64,000 bases of DNA from positions 7,006,001-7,070,000 of the forward strand of contig NC_060112.1 of the NCBI RefSeq assembly GCF_021155765.1, read 5' to 3'. The translations under genes were made by a program, and so were the position numbers. The notes beneath the pieces were generated by a model. That model had not been told where the DNA came from. It made no database searches and saw only the letters and a list, made by a program, of their open reading frames with translations. Below, piece by piece: positions 51,057-58,854 of this stretch. The stretch is from Diprion similis (Eukaryota > Arthropoda > Insecta > Hymenoptera > Diprionidae). Each line of letters opens with the position of its first letter. Position 1 is the first letter of the stretch.

Positions 51057-52835
51057 GTGCGCATGTATGCATATCGCAGAGAGGCATGGAGGGTGCTTTA
51101 AAAGCGTAACTCGGGCCGATCGTCGCGGTGTAATGTGTCGGTGGTTCGGAAATAGACGCCCTGCTTCTGCCTCTCTTCTTGCACCTTCGGGCGTCGCGAC
51201 GCCGCAACGCGAGCCAAATTTGGCTACCAGCGGCATCGTCGACGTCGTGCGCGTACGTCAAGACGAGAGGACTACGCCCTCCCAAAAATGGGGGAAATTT
51301 TTTTTTTTTTTTTTATAAAACATCGTTAATATTCGATTTCGCATCGGCGGCTAGATTGCAAACAATTTTAGAAACCTATAAAAAAAATTTCTTTTACATA
51401 TAAAAAAAAATATATATATATATCAAACTCTGATTTGGAAATATTTTTTTTATTTTTCCCAAATTTTCAGAACGTAAAATGAATAATGAATTAGGAAAGC
51501 TTTCGTACAACGTTGAAGTAATTGATATCAGTTGATTTTTTCAATCTGAATCAACGTTTTTTGTTGGTTTTTTTTTTTTTTTTCTTAGGCTTCGGCAAAT
51601 TTCTAGTCTTTTTTTAAACCACCGGCTATAACACAATCCCCGTTGGATTGGATCGCTCGCGGCTAAGTTTAGAATCTAAACAGCGTCGGTCCATTCCGAG
51701 TCATTTTATCGCAGCAGCACATTTTCGAAAGCCGATATTCACGAGGCGGCGATTTTTCGCATGTTGACTCGTTTTTCGAATCACTTATTTTTCAATTAAT
51801 TTTCATGGTTTTTATCATTCGCCTCGGTTATGCATGGAATTCAAATTTTCATAAGCCAATGAAATATAAAAAAAAGACATTTCTTGTTAAGAGATTCGTA
51901 GCAGGAAAAAAAAACAATAAACAGAGAATATTTCTTGAATTATTAATCGAAATATAACTAATGAAAGAGAACATTTTTTCTCCCTAAAATTTAATTGATG
52001 TATATAGAAAACTTTATATTAGATCATCTATGCATACATATATGTTCGTGTATGGAAGACTGATTCAACGAAGGGATAAAAGTTTTATAAAATGTAATAA
52101 CTTTGTTGTTATTTACCACGATTTAATTATGAAAGCACTTTGCTGAAGCAAAAAGAATCAGAACAATTAAAAAAATATTTGAAAGAGAAGAAGAAAATGC
52201 TGTGAAATAGTTTAGAATTGACTATTGAATTTTCATATTAATTTATTAATAATCATTCTTTATCATGGAAATAAATTGCAAAACTAATTGCACCACTGCA
52301 CGTTTTTTTTTTCGCCTTTCGCACAGATTTCATTTCCCTTAGTTTCCATCGTTATACCAAATCACAAATATCGTCACCTTATATACATATAATATTTATA
52401 ATACAAGTAAGTAAAAACTATACATGAATTTTTTTTCCTTGTTAAACCCTTCAAACAAAATACGCAATACATAGTTAAACCAAACAAGTATCCGAAAATC
52501 GCGCACTTCTCACACTTTGACGTTAAACATATGCATACGATGAACGAGTTTCAGTGTAAATCATAACGTCGATACATTGATAAAGGGGATTTATAGATCG
52601 TTACTATTATTTTTATTATCATTATTATTATTATTATTATTATTCCTTGTTGTCTTTATTATCGTTATAACTAATTTGCCGTAATTTTTTTTTACATACC
52701 GATTCCTTATTAAAAGATCGCCGATTAGATCGTTTATTTTCCTCTTTCTTTTCCCCCTTGAAATGAGATTCGATCCTTACCTGAGAAGCGAACAACTGGG
52801 ACGGTGACTAGTCAACCGGAGTTTCGGCAGCTGAC
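22044..52835 (-). CDS. wupA: Troponin I (gene-level entry, all isoforms)
   Basis: Inhibitory subunit of the thin-filament troponin complex in muscle; it binds actin and troponin C, pairs with troponin T, and switches contraction with calcium. The assembled exons read MADDEVSGEYRTRKRIEDE, then the helix [15 protein letters not shown], then [21 protein letters not shown] four-way alternative exon follows, then [13 protein letters not shown] and [19 protein letters not shown], all near-identical to Drosophila TnI as I know it. The common body is 198 codons. Short forms are 211 to 226 aa; the form with the Pro-Ala tail is about 470 aa. All joins keep frame at GT/AG sites. Drosophila uses four alternative exons at the same place. 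The heavy tail matches troponin H of bugs and bees. Confidence 0.97.
22128..22364 (-). CDS. wupA: Troponin H extension exon 3
   Basis: 237 nt, acceptor aatattctcaag, donor CAAG|gtgggt, phase 1 to 1, also skippable. It reads [20 protein letters not shown] and ends [10 protein letters not shown]. The acidic residues (D, E) every 6-10 positions make the tail flexible and acidic. Confidence 0.88.
22435..22677 (-). CDS. wupA: Troponin H extension exon 2
   Basis: 243 nt, acceptor ttcccgccggtcaag, donor GAAG|gtaagg, phase 1 to 1. It reads [20 protein letters not shown] and onward to APAAPQAE. Being a multiple of three with matching phases, it can be skipped. The acceptor ends in aag rather than cag, slightly weak. 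Confidence 0.88.
23010..23292 (-). CDS. wupA: Troponin H extension exon 1 (Pro-Ala-rich)
   Basis: 283 nt, acceptor ttcaaaagcag, donor GCAG|gttagg, phase 0 to 1. It begins [17 protein letters not shown] and continues as degenerate repeats of the type PPADGTAPP with nearly no other residues. In the water bug and honeybee the troponin I gene makes a heavy form (troponin H) with such a tail, found in asynchronous flight muscle. The frame was chosen because all four tail exons link in it and end in a stop; other frames here are artefacts of the GCN/CCN repeat. Confidence 0.9.
23293..25316 (-). other. Troponin I intron and 3'UTR region
   Basis: Between the standard end and the heavy-tail exons. 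No further exon with a convincing frame. AT-rich with short TA and TAA runs near 25,140-25,275. Confidence 0.5.
25317..25324 (-). terminator. wupA: Polyadenylation signal after the standard end
   Basis: A minus-strand AATAAA lies in tttttattattg, roughly 80-90 nt after the TGA. Several AT-rich alternatives lie nearby. Confidence 0.4.
25405..25473 (-). CDS. wupA: Troponin I standard terminal exon
   Basis: Acceptor ctaaaatttgcag, then [22 protein letters not shown] and TGA (25,407-25,405). KKPDWSK is conserved to Drosophila and corresponds to the vertebrate DWRKN mobile domain. Joined to the body it gives 220 aa. An internal donor AAG|gtaaag after the first 14 codons (exon part 25,432-25,473) would splice in frame to EGEAPPP of the heavy extension. 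Confidence 0.95.
   Translation of the reverse strand, partial: KKPDWSKKGPEEKKVKEEEVEA
26427..26444 (-). CDS. wupA: Troponin I optional microexon (18 nt)
   Basis: AACGCGTCAAAAGACAAG (NASKDK) between acceptor atgattgcag and donor gtaaaa. Frame-neutral, phase 0 to 0. It would insert six residues between DKE and either KKPDWSKK or the Pro-Ala tail. Confidence 0.6.
26445..28693 (-). other. Troponin I intron, repeat-rich
   Basis: Contains an (ATT)n tract at about 27,029-27,090, ATC repeats near 27,636-27,665 and poly-A runs. No coding signal. Confidence 0.5.
28694..28699 (-). terminator. wupA: Polyadenylation signal for the 28,790 end
   Basis: tttatt on the plus strand is AATAAA on the minus strand, 91 nt after the TAG. 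Spacing is plausible for a short 3'UTR. Confidence 0.45.
28790..28831 (-). CDS. wupA: Troponin I alternative terminal exon
   Basis: Acceptor gtatgtgttgttcgttcacag, then [13 protein letters not shown] and TAG, in phase with exon 29521-29662. A minus-strand AATAAA lies about 90 nt downstream (28,694-28,699). It offers an alternative mobile C-terminus that keeps a tryptophan like the DW of the standard end. Protein length about 211 aa. Confidence 0.8.
   Translation of the reverse strand, partial: PKKSEKAEWQTKK
29521..29662 (-). CDS. wupA: Troponin I exon (inhibitory region and switch)
   Basis: 142 nt, acceptor ttaatcgcag, donor GAG|gtagga, phase 2 to 0. It codes [20 protein letters not shown], then [20 protein letters not shown] and [17 protein letters not shown] corresponds to the vertebrate inhibitory peptide (RPTLRRVR) that binds actin or troponin C. 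Confidence 0.97.
29798..29841 (-). CDS. wupA: Troponin I exon (end of IT arm)
   Basis: 44 nt, phase 0 to 2, acceptor cgatgcacag, donor AAATT|gtaagt. It codes [15 protein letters not shown], completed by C of the next exon. A gtaaat seven bases earlier looks like a donor but would put a stop in the next exon, so the later site is right. Confidence 0.96.
29842..35684 (-). other. Troponin I intron between alternative copy 4 and the next exon
   Basis: Long AT-rich intron. It holds an unusually GC-rich 80-bp piece at 31,600-31,680, GA repeats near 30,818-30,842, an ATT tract near 33,016 and the long AT dinucleotide array. No exon assigned. Confidence 0.5.
34776..34868. repeat. (AT)n array, about 92 bp
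   Basis: Uninterrupted TA dinucleotides in the intron just downstream of alternative exon copy 4. It is self-complementary and likely to be length-variable. Confidence 0.95.
35685..35785 (-). CDS. wupA: Troponin I alternative IT-arm exon, copy 4
   Basis: 101 nt, acceptor gggttcttgtag, donor GAG|gtataa, phase 1 to 0. It codes [20 protein letters not shown], then [25 protein letters not shown] is the signature of one Drosophila exon-6 form, so this copy is probably its direct counterpart. Confidence 0.96.
35786..39373 (-). other. Troponin I intron between copies 3 and 4
   Basis: Contains a GA tract (36,669-36,692), a GAA tract (37,678-37,733), TA tracts and the 800-bp foldback element. No exon. 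Confidence 0.5.
38040..38839. mobile_element. 800-bp foldback (MITE-like) element
   Basis: Ends: ggggtattccatgccactcg and, reversed, ggggcattccacgccaactc; both continue ccaacgtcggaccctcg. The similarity extends deep inside (for example gaaaaccaacata and gtgtcgg.tataaa on both arms), so nearly the whole element is an imperfect palindrome. No transposase. A target duplication is not clear because the flanks are TA repeats. Confidence 0.88.
39374..39474 (-). CDS. wupA: Troponin I alternative IT-arm exon, copy 3
   Basis: 101 nt, acceptor gttatttttttag, donor GAG|gtaatc, phase 1 to 0. It codes [20 protein letters not shown], then [14 protein letters not shown]. This is the most divergent copy in charge (KIKLKSFE) and has a cysteine and a tryptophan in the helix. 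Confidence 0.95.
39475..42214 (-). other. Troponin I intron between copies 2 and 3
   Basis: Contains a GT run (39,757-39,774), the 40,043-40,283 foldback and a G14 run near 41,452. No exon. Confidence 0.5.
40043..40283. mobile_element. 240-bp foldback MITE
   Basis: The arms of about 110 bp are imperfect inverted copies: cgtcgtctgctacgatttaa at the left against ttaaatcttagcagacgatg at the right, and internal gtaacctcaaaaat against ttttttgaggttac. No coding capacity. GC-richer than its flanks. Confidence 0.82.
42215..42315 (-). CDS. wupA: Troponin I alternative IT-arm exon, copy 2
   Basis: 101 nt, acceptor attttgacag, donor GAG|gtttat, phase 1 to 0. It codes [20 protein letters not shown], then [14 protein letters not shown]. 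Same frame and ends as its siblings, with a GFE end where others have DYE or SFE. Confidence 0.95.
42316..44092 (-). other. Troponin I intron between copies 1 and 2
   Basis: AT-rich, with TTA repeats near 43,745-43,800. No exon seen. Confidence 0.5.
44093..44187 (-). CDS. wupA: Troponin I alternative IT-arm exon, copy 1 (95 nt)
   Basis: First of four interchangeable exons. Acceptor cacagaaacag, donor GAG|gtattt, phase 1 to 0. It codes [20 protein letters not shown], then [12 protein letters not shown]. It aligns with human TnI helix 2 ([21 protein letters not shown]). It is six nt shorter than the other three copies, so it lacks two residues at the start. Confidence 0.95.
44188..45741 (-). 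other. Troponin I intron before copy 1
   Basis: Contains a G15 run near 44,297-44,311, long T runs and the small foldback at 45,217-45,295. No exon. Confidence 0.5.
45217..45295. mobile_element. 79-bp foldback MITE
   Basis: The ends ttaacccgaagtgaccacac and gtgtggtaactacgggttaa are inverted copies at 18 of 20 positions. The centre is about 39 nt. Confidence 0.7.
45742..45865 (-). CDS. wupA: Troponin I core exon (IT-arm helix 1)
   Basis: 124 nt, phase 0 to 1. It codes [20 protein letters not shown] then [21 protein letters not shown], the long amphipathic helix that contacts troponin C and T. It ends GAA G|gtattt, so the following alternative exon starts with two bases of a codon. A C15 run lies in the intron before it. 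Confidence 0.97.
46000..46128 (-). CDS. wupA: Troponin I core exon (N-helix)
   Basis: 43 codons, phase 0 to 0, acceptor attaatgcag, donor AGG|gtgagc. It codes [20 protein letters not shown], then [21 protein letters not shown], split here only for length. This is the highly charged N-terminal segment that binds the troponin C C-lobe; KKGFMTP is invariant in insect TnI. Confidence 0.97.
46591..46608 (-). CDS. wupA: Troponin I microexon (18 nt)
   Basis: CGGAAGCGCATCGAGGAT after an excellent acceptor (ttctctctctcttttacag), donor gtacgt. It reads RKRIED in phase 0 and continues into EKKRKQAE. It could be skipped without changing frame. A second donor four bases on (gtaaga) would break frame unless the 16-nt exon is skipped. 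Confidence 0.75.
46810..47474. mobile_element. 665-bp full-length palindromic foldback element
   Basis: The ends are ttagactgtctaa and, reversed, ttagactatacga. Matching inner blocks in mirror order: ctctaaatattaatat against atattaatatttagag, caacgcattag against ctaatgcgttg-like text, and atcattttatgataaat against atttatcataaaatgat. The centre is near 47,130. No coding frame of note. Confidence 0.85.
48071..48086 (-). CDS. wupA: Troponin I microexon (16 nt)
   Basis: TGGCGAGTATCGCACG between acceptor caacaacacag and donor gtaaaa. Completing AG from the start exon it reads SGEYRT and restores phase 0. The pyrimidine tract is poor (CAA repeats), so the splice evidence is mainly the frame fit with both neighbours. 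Confidence 0.6.
49109..49535. mobile_element. 427-bp TIR element
   Basis: The left end ggtaaccgaatttttacccc and the right end ggggtaaaaaattcggtatc are inverted copies with a one-base length difference. The interior has acccacccc-type G/C tracts on one side. MITE-like, no coding capacity. Confidence 0.7.
50000..50051 (-). CDS. wupA: Troponin I start exon (20 coding nt)
   Basis: Acceptor ggtttcatttttcag, then 32 nt of leader, then ATG (50,019-50,017) GCT GAC GAT GAG GTT AG and donor gtaagt. MADDE is the conserved insect TnI start. Codons 6 and 7 are completed by the 16-nt exon downstream. A second, weaker donor (GAG|gttagg) five bases earlier would end exactly at MADDE in phase 0, the position used in Drosophila. 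Confidence 0.93.
50052..52780 (-). other. Troponin I first intron with a CpG-rich block
   Basis: Mostly AT-rich. The stretch 51,070-51,290 is CpG-rich and contains CCAAATTTGG. An ATT tract lies near 52,610-52,645 and CA repeats near 51,029-51,050. In Drosophila an intronic enhancer of this gene lies in the equivalent intron, so this block is a candidate. Confidence 0.45.
51214..51223. promoter_or_regulatory. CArG/SRF-type box in the first intron
   Basis: CCAAATTTGG matches CC(A/T)6GG exactly and lies in the CpG-rich block of the first intron of a muscle gene. Binding is inferred only. Confidence 0.35.
52781..52835 (-). other. wupA: Troponin I non-coding first exon
   Basis: The minus strand reads TTCGCTTCTCAG|gtaagg, a strong donor (last exon base 52,781), preceding the coding start exon by 2.7 kb. 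No ATG-led frame runs through it. The 5' end is estimated from an initiator-like CACAGTC at about 52,833-52,839 (minus). Confidence 0.55.
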
Positions 52836-52960
52836 TGTGATGGGAATCGGTGCTTTTAGCCGGGGGTTCGGCGGGACGCCGCCTCTGCTAAACCGGGTCA
52901 CGTGACCGAAAGACGATTGGTCGACAATTTTTAGAACGAGTCGAGATGATGCCGCTGATG
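52781..52960 (-). promoter_or_regulatory. wupA: Putative troponin I core promoter
   Basis: Reading on the minus strand: a CCAAT box (near 52,915-52,920), the palindrome GGTCACGTGACC with an E-box (near 52,895-52,906), a TATA-like CTAAAAG (52,853-52,859), then an initiator-like CACAGTC about 22 nt on and the first-exon donor. The order is right, but the TATA-to-initiator spacing is a little short. Confidence 0.42.
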
Positions 52961-54989
52961 CTGCTGATGCTGCTAACGGGTCCAAAAATATCAGAAAACC
53001 CGACTGAAAACGGATCTTCTCTCCGTCTTTCGCTCTACTCACACACACACACACACACACACACACGTTCAGAGACACAACAGCATGGAAAATTCACCAA
53101 AAATTTTGAGCCATTTTTTTTTTTTTTTTTTTTTTTTTTGTTTTTCCTTTCCCTTTTCAGTTTCGCTACGGAAATATTTTGTAACACTGTTCGATTTTTT
53201 ATTTTTCAACCCTGGATTAAATCTGGTGTAAACAGAATATTTTAAAATGCAAAATCGTGGAATTCGTCTTTGGTTTCATTTTTTGGTCATCCTTTTTTGT
53301 GGTGAAAATTTCAATACTTTGGTCTAGGATTAAACCGGATTTTTGCAGTAAAGTTGTTAAGGTTTTGGGCGAAATAAAATTTTGGGTTTTTCATCGGTGA
53401 TAAGTGATTAAAGGCAGGTATTTGCACCGCCTGATGCAGGTTATAGAATTTCAAATCTGCTGGGTTTATTTATATAACCGTTCCGCGTTTATGTACGGGT
53501 TTGTGTATCGGACGAGTTCCATATCGAATAACTAACTGCGGCTTTACGATGCGACAGGGAATAGTAGCTGCGTTAAATTAAGAAAATTGGCAAAAGGGAG
53601 AAGAAGAAGATGAAGATAGAAGAAAGAAATGAGCGAATAAATAAGTAGAAAGCAAAATCGAAACGGAGCTGAACCTGAAATAAGCTGTAAAGTTGGCATG
53701 AAAAATTTGAACTCTCAACACCACTTCCATAATAATAATAATAATGACAATAGTAACTAATTAGTTAGCTAATAAAAAGCATTTATCGTATTGTTATATA
53801 ATACTATTTAAAAAAAGTAAATGCCATTCTTCATTTATCACAGAGATTATTATGTAATGCAAAATATCAACGTTCATCAAAGTCTACCTACTTTCAATAG
53901 CTCAAGTTTCAATATTTCTAATTTATTTCTAATTTTTTCATAAGTTTATACAGATGGCAGAATGTGTATTAAAAATTTTGCAAATTCGGGGCACAATTTA
54001 ATATACGCTGAGAGCTGTGAGTATATTTTTTGCGAAATGCAAGCTTCCTGCACCAAAATTTCTGAAAGCTTTTGAAACGCAGCGCGATCTACGAATGTCA
54101 AGGGGAAAAGCTTGGACCCACGGAGCCAAGTTGGCAAGAAAGCTTTCGCAAGCTCGAAACAACGGTGAGGAATTAACCGACCGGTCGTTACGGACACGGT
54201 CGATAAGAGAAATTCTAACATGGTAAATGCAGCATAGAATTATAAATATAGAACAATGAAATTGCGTAATAACAAATGGATAAAATATTCAGGAAAAGCT
54301 CGCTTTTGAGTTTTTGTCAAGTAAAATTGAATCTTTGACGTAGGGGCCCTGAAAAAGACGGAAAAAACAGAATTATCGATACATGAAGGTAACCGACATT
54401 ACCGACTGTGCAAAGCGAAACCGTACGAAAGTCGAGCTTTTCGAAAGATTTTTACTTCGCAAATATAGGTTATCTTATGCATAGGTACAATCTATAGCAG
54501 ATTCTTGTAAATTTGATGCAAGTTTTTTATTGTGATTTTATATATCATCTCGATGATGAAGAAAACTATAAGTTTAGTGATTTTTAGGTATGTTTTATTG
54601 CTGTGAATTTGGATTATTACAATCATCGTCAAGATTGTCGTTCGCGTTTATCTAAGAAAAATAAAATTATAAATAAATCAAGATTTGCAACAGTTTCAAA
54701 ATCGTTTCTAGATTTCTTCGGAATTCGTCAAATTTTAGCAACAATTTGCGCAAAAATCCTGCGTGTGACGGTTCGATCGATTCGAAAAATTGAACAAACA
54801 ATTACAAGAATCGAATACAAAAAAAAAGTTTAATAAGAAACGAAAAAGATGACAATCTTAGAAAATAATTAACAGAATGGCAAGGACTTTGAAATATATA
54901 ATAAAAAGAAAAATTCTAAAATCAGGACAAAATTTTTTGCAAAATACGGGGGACGCGTTTATAGGGCGTTCCGGTGGATGACCCGGCGT

Positions 54990-55067
54990 CCCGGTTGCCA
55001 GGGAAACAGTCCCGTGACGTCACGGGACGACCTCGGGGTTTATGGGTGACCCACATTCTAAAAATAG
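54990..55067. promoter_or_regulatory. X-box + CRE palindrome + MEF2-type site
   Basis: gttgccagggaaac (54,994-55,007) fits the RFX X-box. CCCGTGACGTCACGGG (55,011-55,026) is a 16-bp perfect palindrome around a CRE. CTAAAAATAG (55,058-55,067) fits the MEF2 consensus. It lies 2.2 kb upstream of the troponin I first exon. Motif matches are exact or close; function is inferred. Confidence 0.45.
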
Positions 55068-56380
55068 AATCTCTGTAGATGTGTTTAGAATGTACCTTCC
55101 GGAGTAATGTAACTTACAGAGGAAAATTATGTCGATATTATCCATATGTTATTATTAACATTGTTGTTATTGTTATTGTTATTATTATCACAGACAAGGA
55201 GTGGTTATTATCAATATATGCGTCATATGCATTCAGGGTATAATTTGACGGGCTGAATCGACTCAGCTGTTATCTTTTACAAATTTTTTTGCCCTCAGTT
55301 TTGGGAAACTACGTCAGTCTAATAATTATTATCGCTGATAATCGCTTATTGATTGTGCACAGCCATTTTTATTGTGCGTCAATGACAGATCAATTTATAT
55401 ATAAAATTTATTTAACAATATTTACACACACACACACACATCAACCTGCGATTGATTGATTATATATATACAATACATGTATGTATTCTAAATTCTGATT
55501 GATATTTACGAAAAAACTAAATCTCTTGCAAATTATCATAGTCTATGGATCATGCGGATGACTGGAAACGTTTTATTTTCTATCTGTTCTGAAATTAGAA
55601 TCGAGATTATTTTGTCGATTTGAAAGAATTTAATCGATGCAGATTTAGAGTTTTGGTTTCTTTGTTCTCTGTATTTTTACAACGAACCTTTGATAAATGC
55701 TTCATGCAAGTAAAATTTCAGTTTCATCGGTCAAGAAAATTAATGTTTTTAAAAAAATCGCAAAAAGCTATTTTAAAAAATATGGTGTTCGCAGCTATTT
55801 TTTTTCAAAATTGTTATCCACATGACACTTTTATAGATAACAATAATTCGAAAATGTTGCAATTTCGTCAACCCAGAAATCAATTTTTTAACAGAACCAG
55901 AAGAAAAAACAATAAAAAAAAAAAAACACGGTGTTTAGGGAAAGTTTGTTGTTGTTCAAAATGCTGTTTATCCAACACTTTTATCAATGCAATAATTCGT
56001 ATCGATTTATCTCGCCTATACTAAGTCGCACTTTGAGTATCTCAGAAAATGAAAAACTTACGATCACGGTAATAAACGAAAAATCAAATTACTGTTGATT
56101 ATTCTGTAGATTTGAAAAAACAATAATAAAATTCAGCCAAAATTGTAAATCGAATCAGGAATCATCGTATTTGTAAACGAAATTCATCAATGTTCGAGAT
56201 AAAAATTCATTCCTCGATCCTTTGAAACGAAAAAAAAAAAATCCCGACATGATGATCGCGGGTTAACGAAGGCGCATAAAAAAGGCGAAAAAAGTGACAT
56301 AACGAAATAGGTAAAATCGAAGGTTCGCCGTTTGACAGAATCGGGTACCAACCGTGTTTCGACCTGGCGACCGAGTTCTC

Positions 56381-56412
56381 ACCCCGTGACGTCACTGGCG
56401 ACGTCATTGCCC
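56381..56412. promoter_or_regulatory. CRE pair in a CpG-rich block
   Basis: TGACGTCA at 56,387-56,394 followed by cgACGTCAttgcccggg. The surrounding 130 bp is CpG-rich. Promoter-like, but no gene start is assigned. Confidence 0.4.
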
Positions 56413-57317
56413 GGGCGAAATTGGGTCAGCCAACAGCGTCGCGCGTCTGGGCTTCGTCGTTTGAATTCCACCCCTTCGTTGCCCCGACGAGAATTTAGAG
56501 AAAACAGAATAAAGAATAGAAAACGAGGGCAGGGAAGAAACAAATAATTCCTGCACGACGCGGATAATCCTAGATCCAAAAAATTAATACAAATTTTTCT
56601 TTCTTCACATTGCTTGGATTATATATATTAATTAATCTCTAATCAATTTTCAAAACGATTGACTGTAAAAACTGTCGAAGTAGTCTGACTGTAGAATTGT
56701 CGTAAAGCTAGAATTTGAATAATCGGGTAAAATTTTGAGGAAAAATGGAGGGCAAAAAACTCCGAAACAAATCAAAACGTTGAAGCAAAAATCACTGAAT
56801 GGGGTTAGAAAATAGTTTAAAGATATGAATCAGATAATCTTGAATAATTTTTATCAGTTTCTTGTGTTTAGTCTGCACGCATGAATTTTATCATCTTTAA
56901 TACGGAAAGGTGATAATGACGGATTCAGGAGTTGAAAACATGTAGGATTATTAGTAAATATGTAAATATAAATATGACGATATCGATTGTCGGAAAATGC
57001 GGCAAGTATATTTCACAGAATATCGGAACGTAAAAACTTGCCACGTAGAGGAGTAAAAATATAAACAAATCAAATTACAGTAAGTCAAAACATGAAACCG
57101 TAAAAATGTAAAAATTCTTACAATCCTATAAAACGTTACCACTTAATACAACGTTACAACTTTTCTATTTAATTCAACTCTCTGAAAAAATTTTATATTC
57201 CTAAGAATTTAACATTCCGAGCAAATTTGTTTTCACTTCCTCAACCCGTCGTAAAAAACAAATAAATAAATAAATAAATAAATAAATGAATAAATAAAAA
57301 TAATAAATATTCGTCAG

Positions 57318-57512
57318 ACAGAGAAAGCCGAGGACATCATAATGAACCGCCTGGCCGGGATGCGGAATGGGTTTCGTTGGCAGATCTCATGAATGGTGGT
57401 GCAGGCGGCAGCGATGGCGGTAATGTGAATGGAGCTCCACTGACCTACTTCCTACCTCTTCCGTCTCCACCACCATCCCCCTCTGCCTCTATTCCGAACG
57501 CAGGAGAAAAAG
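57318..57512 (+). CDS. Candidate internal exon, unknown gene
   Basis: An open frame of 64 codons between tattcgtcag (weak pyrimidine tract) and AAAAAG|gtagga, phase 2 in (AC first) and phase 1 out. It reads EPPGRDAEWVSLADLMNGG, then a Gly/Ser run, then TYFLPLPSPPPSPSASIPNA. The base composition differs sharply from the AT-rich flanks. I do not recognise the protein. It could instead be a first exon starting at ATG 57,389 (MNGGAGGSDGG). The rest of the gene is not visible. Confidence 0.42.
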
Positions 57513-58159
57513 GTAGGAGGACGGTGATAAGAAATTACAAATATGTGCGCAAATCGATGCAGAATTAAAAATAGTCACCAAGTTTTGAATTGCGTGATAT
57601 TTCGTTGTTAAAAAAAATTTTGACGGTCTTCACGAAATTTCGCGCTGTTAAATTGTCGATTTTCAAGAAAAAACGAAAGAAATTGCAAAAATAATGAGAA
57701 TGATGATGATGTTAAGATGAAGCGAAATTTATACTGTTTAAACTGGAAATCGAAAAATGTTACAACGACAGCGAAAAAATATAATAATAACAAAAATAAT
57801 AAAGTAGACGATAATTAATGTCGAATAATGTTAATTAGCGTAGTGATAAAAATAAAATAACGATACGTTAATATATACGTTATATTCGCGTCAAATGAAA
57901 TCGATAAGCGTTGTGTATTATAACAATATACATATACACACTCACATGTAGAATAATTCGTGGACGACCCAGTTTTGTATAATTTCACCCCCGACCTATC
58001 CAACCAACGGCAAATAGAACTGCATACGGGGGTTACCCATTGCGGCAATTGGACCCGTGTCTCTGTGCCTGTGTATGTGGAAAAGTATGTTTGTGTAGGT
58101 ATAGATGTATAATCTATGTATGCATGTAGATACGTAGAGCGAGTCGCGGACGCGGATGC

Positions 58160-58405
58160 ATGACGTCATCGGGGAATGGACGACGAACCGGAACCGTCGG
58201 GGTGCATCGACCTGCAGCTGCAGCCTGCAATGCATTCCTCTTCCTCGCTCTCTCGACGTTCCTGGGAGCCCCGCAGCCTCCCGCTCACTCCCAGGACTCG
58301 ATAACGCGTTTACGCGACGTTACATTTTACGTGGACCAGCATTTTCAGTATCATCGTTTTACGTGCGTTGCTATATCTTACAAATTTCAAATTTATCTAC
58401 GTTAG
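58160..58405 (+). CDS. Possible short ORF with signal-like N-terminus
   Basis: ATG overlapping a CRE (ATGACGTCA), then 81 codons with a hydrophobic stretch AFLFLALSTFLGAPQPPAHS after about 27 residues, resembling a signal peptide. No homology recognised and no clear donor. The last 25 codons are AT-rich. It may be chance in a CpG-rich block. Confidence 0.22.
   Translation: MTSSGNGRRTGTVGVHRPAAAACNAFLFLALSTFLGAPQPPAHSQDSITRLRDVTFYVDQHFQYHRFTCVAISYKFQIYLR
58161..58168. promoter_or_regulatory. CRE palindrome
   Basis: TGACGTCA within gcatgacgtcatcgg, in a GC-rich block of about 150 bp. Confidence 0.4.
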
Positions 58406-58854
58406 AATGAATGATGAAACATTATTATGTTGTTATTTGTGTAAAAGAATTTATCCTCGTTCAGTTTTCTTTTTTTCTTTTTTCTTCTTTTTGCTACCTG
58501 CAGGCCACGTTTGCTATTAATAATTGCGTTTATATGTTAATGTGACACTATAACCGAAAGTCGGATTCATTTTAATTTGTAAAATCGATCTTAATCAAGG
58601 ATGACTGGAAACAAATTTTTTTGTTAGCTTTCGTTCTTTTTCTCGTTTTACAAATTTTACGGACAATTTATTACATTCGTTACTGCAGTTATCAAAACTA
58701 CTATAAATCTTGGAAAGAAGACAAAAAAATACGAAGCAAGGTTCCGCATGCGTTAGCTACTCGTCAATGCGGCGCAGGAGGAATGATTTTTAAGTAGTCA
58801 GAGTCAACGCTCGGGTCGTCATAACTTAAACGGTTATTTTCCGAATCAAGATTC

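Larger units (their letters stand above)
52961..57317. other. Upstream flank of troponin I
   Basis: No recognised gene. It contains CA repeats (53,039-53,066), poly-T, a moderately GC-rich stretch at 54,030-54,190 with unrecognised overlapping frames, and two CRE-bearing CpG-rich blocks (54,961-55,070 and 56,330-56,470). Confidence 0.45.

Noticed and set aside
53946..54226. Overlapping frames on both strands in a slightly GC-rich stretch
   Set aside because: No recognised domain, no convincing splice edges; could be an old transposon piece but nothing supports it.
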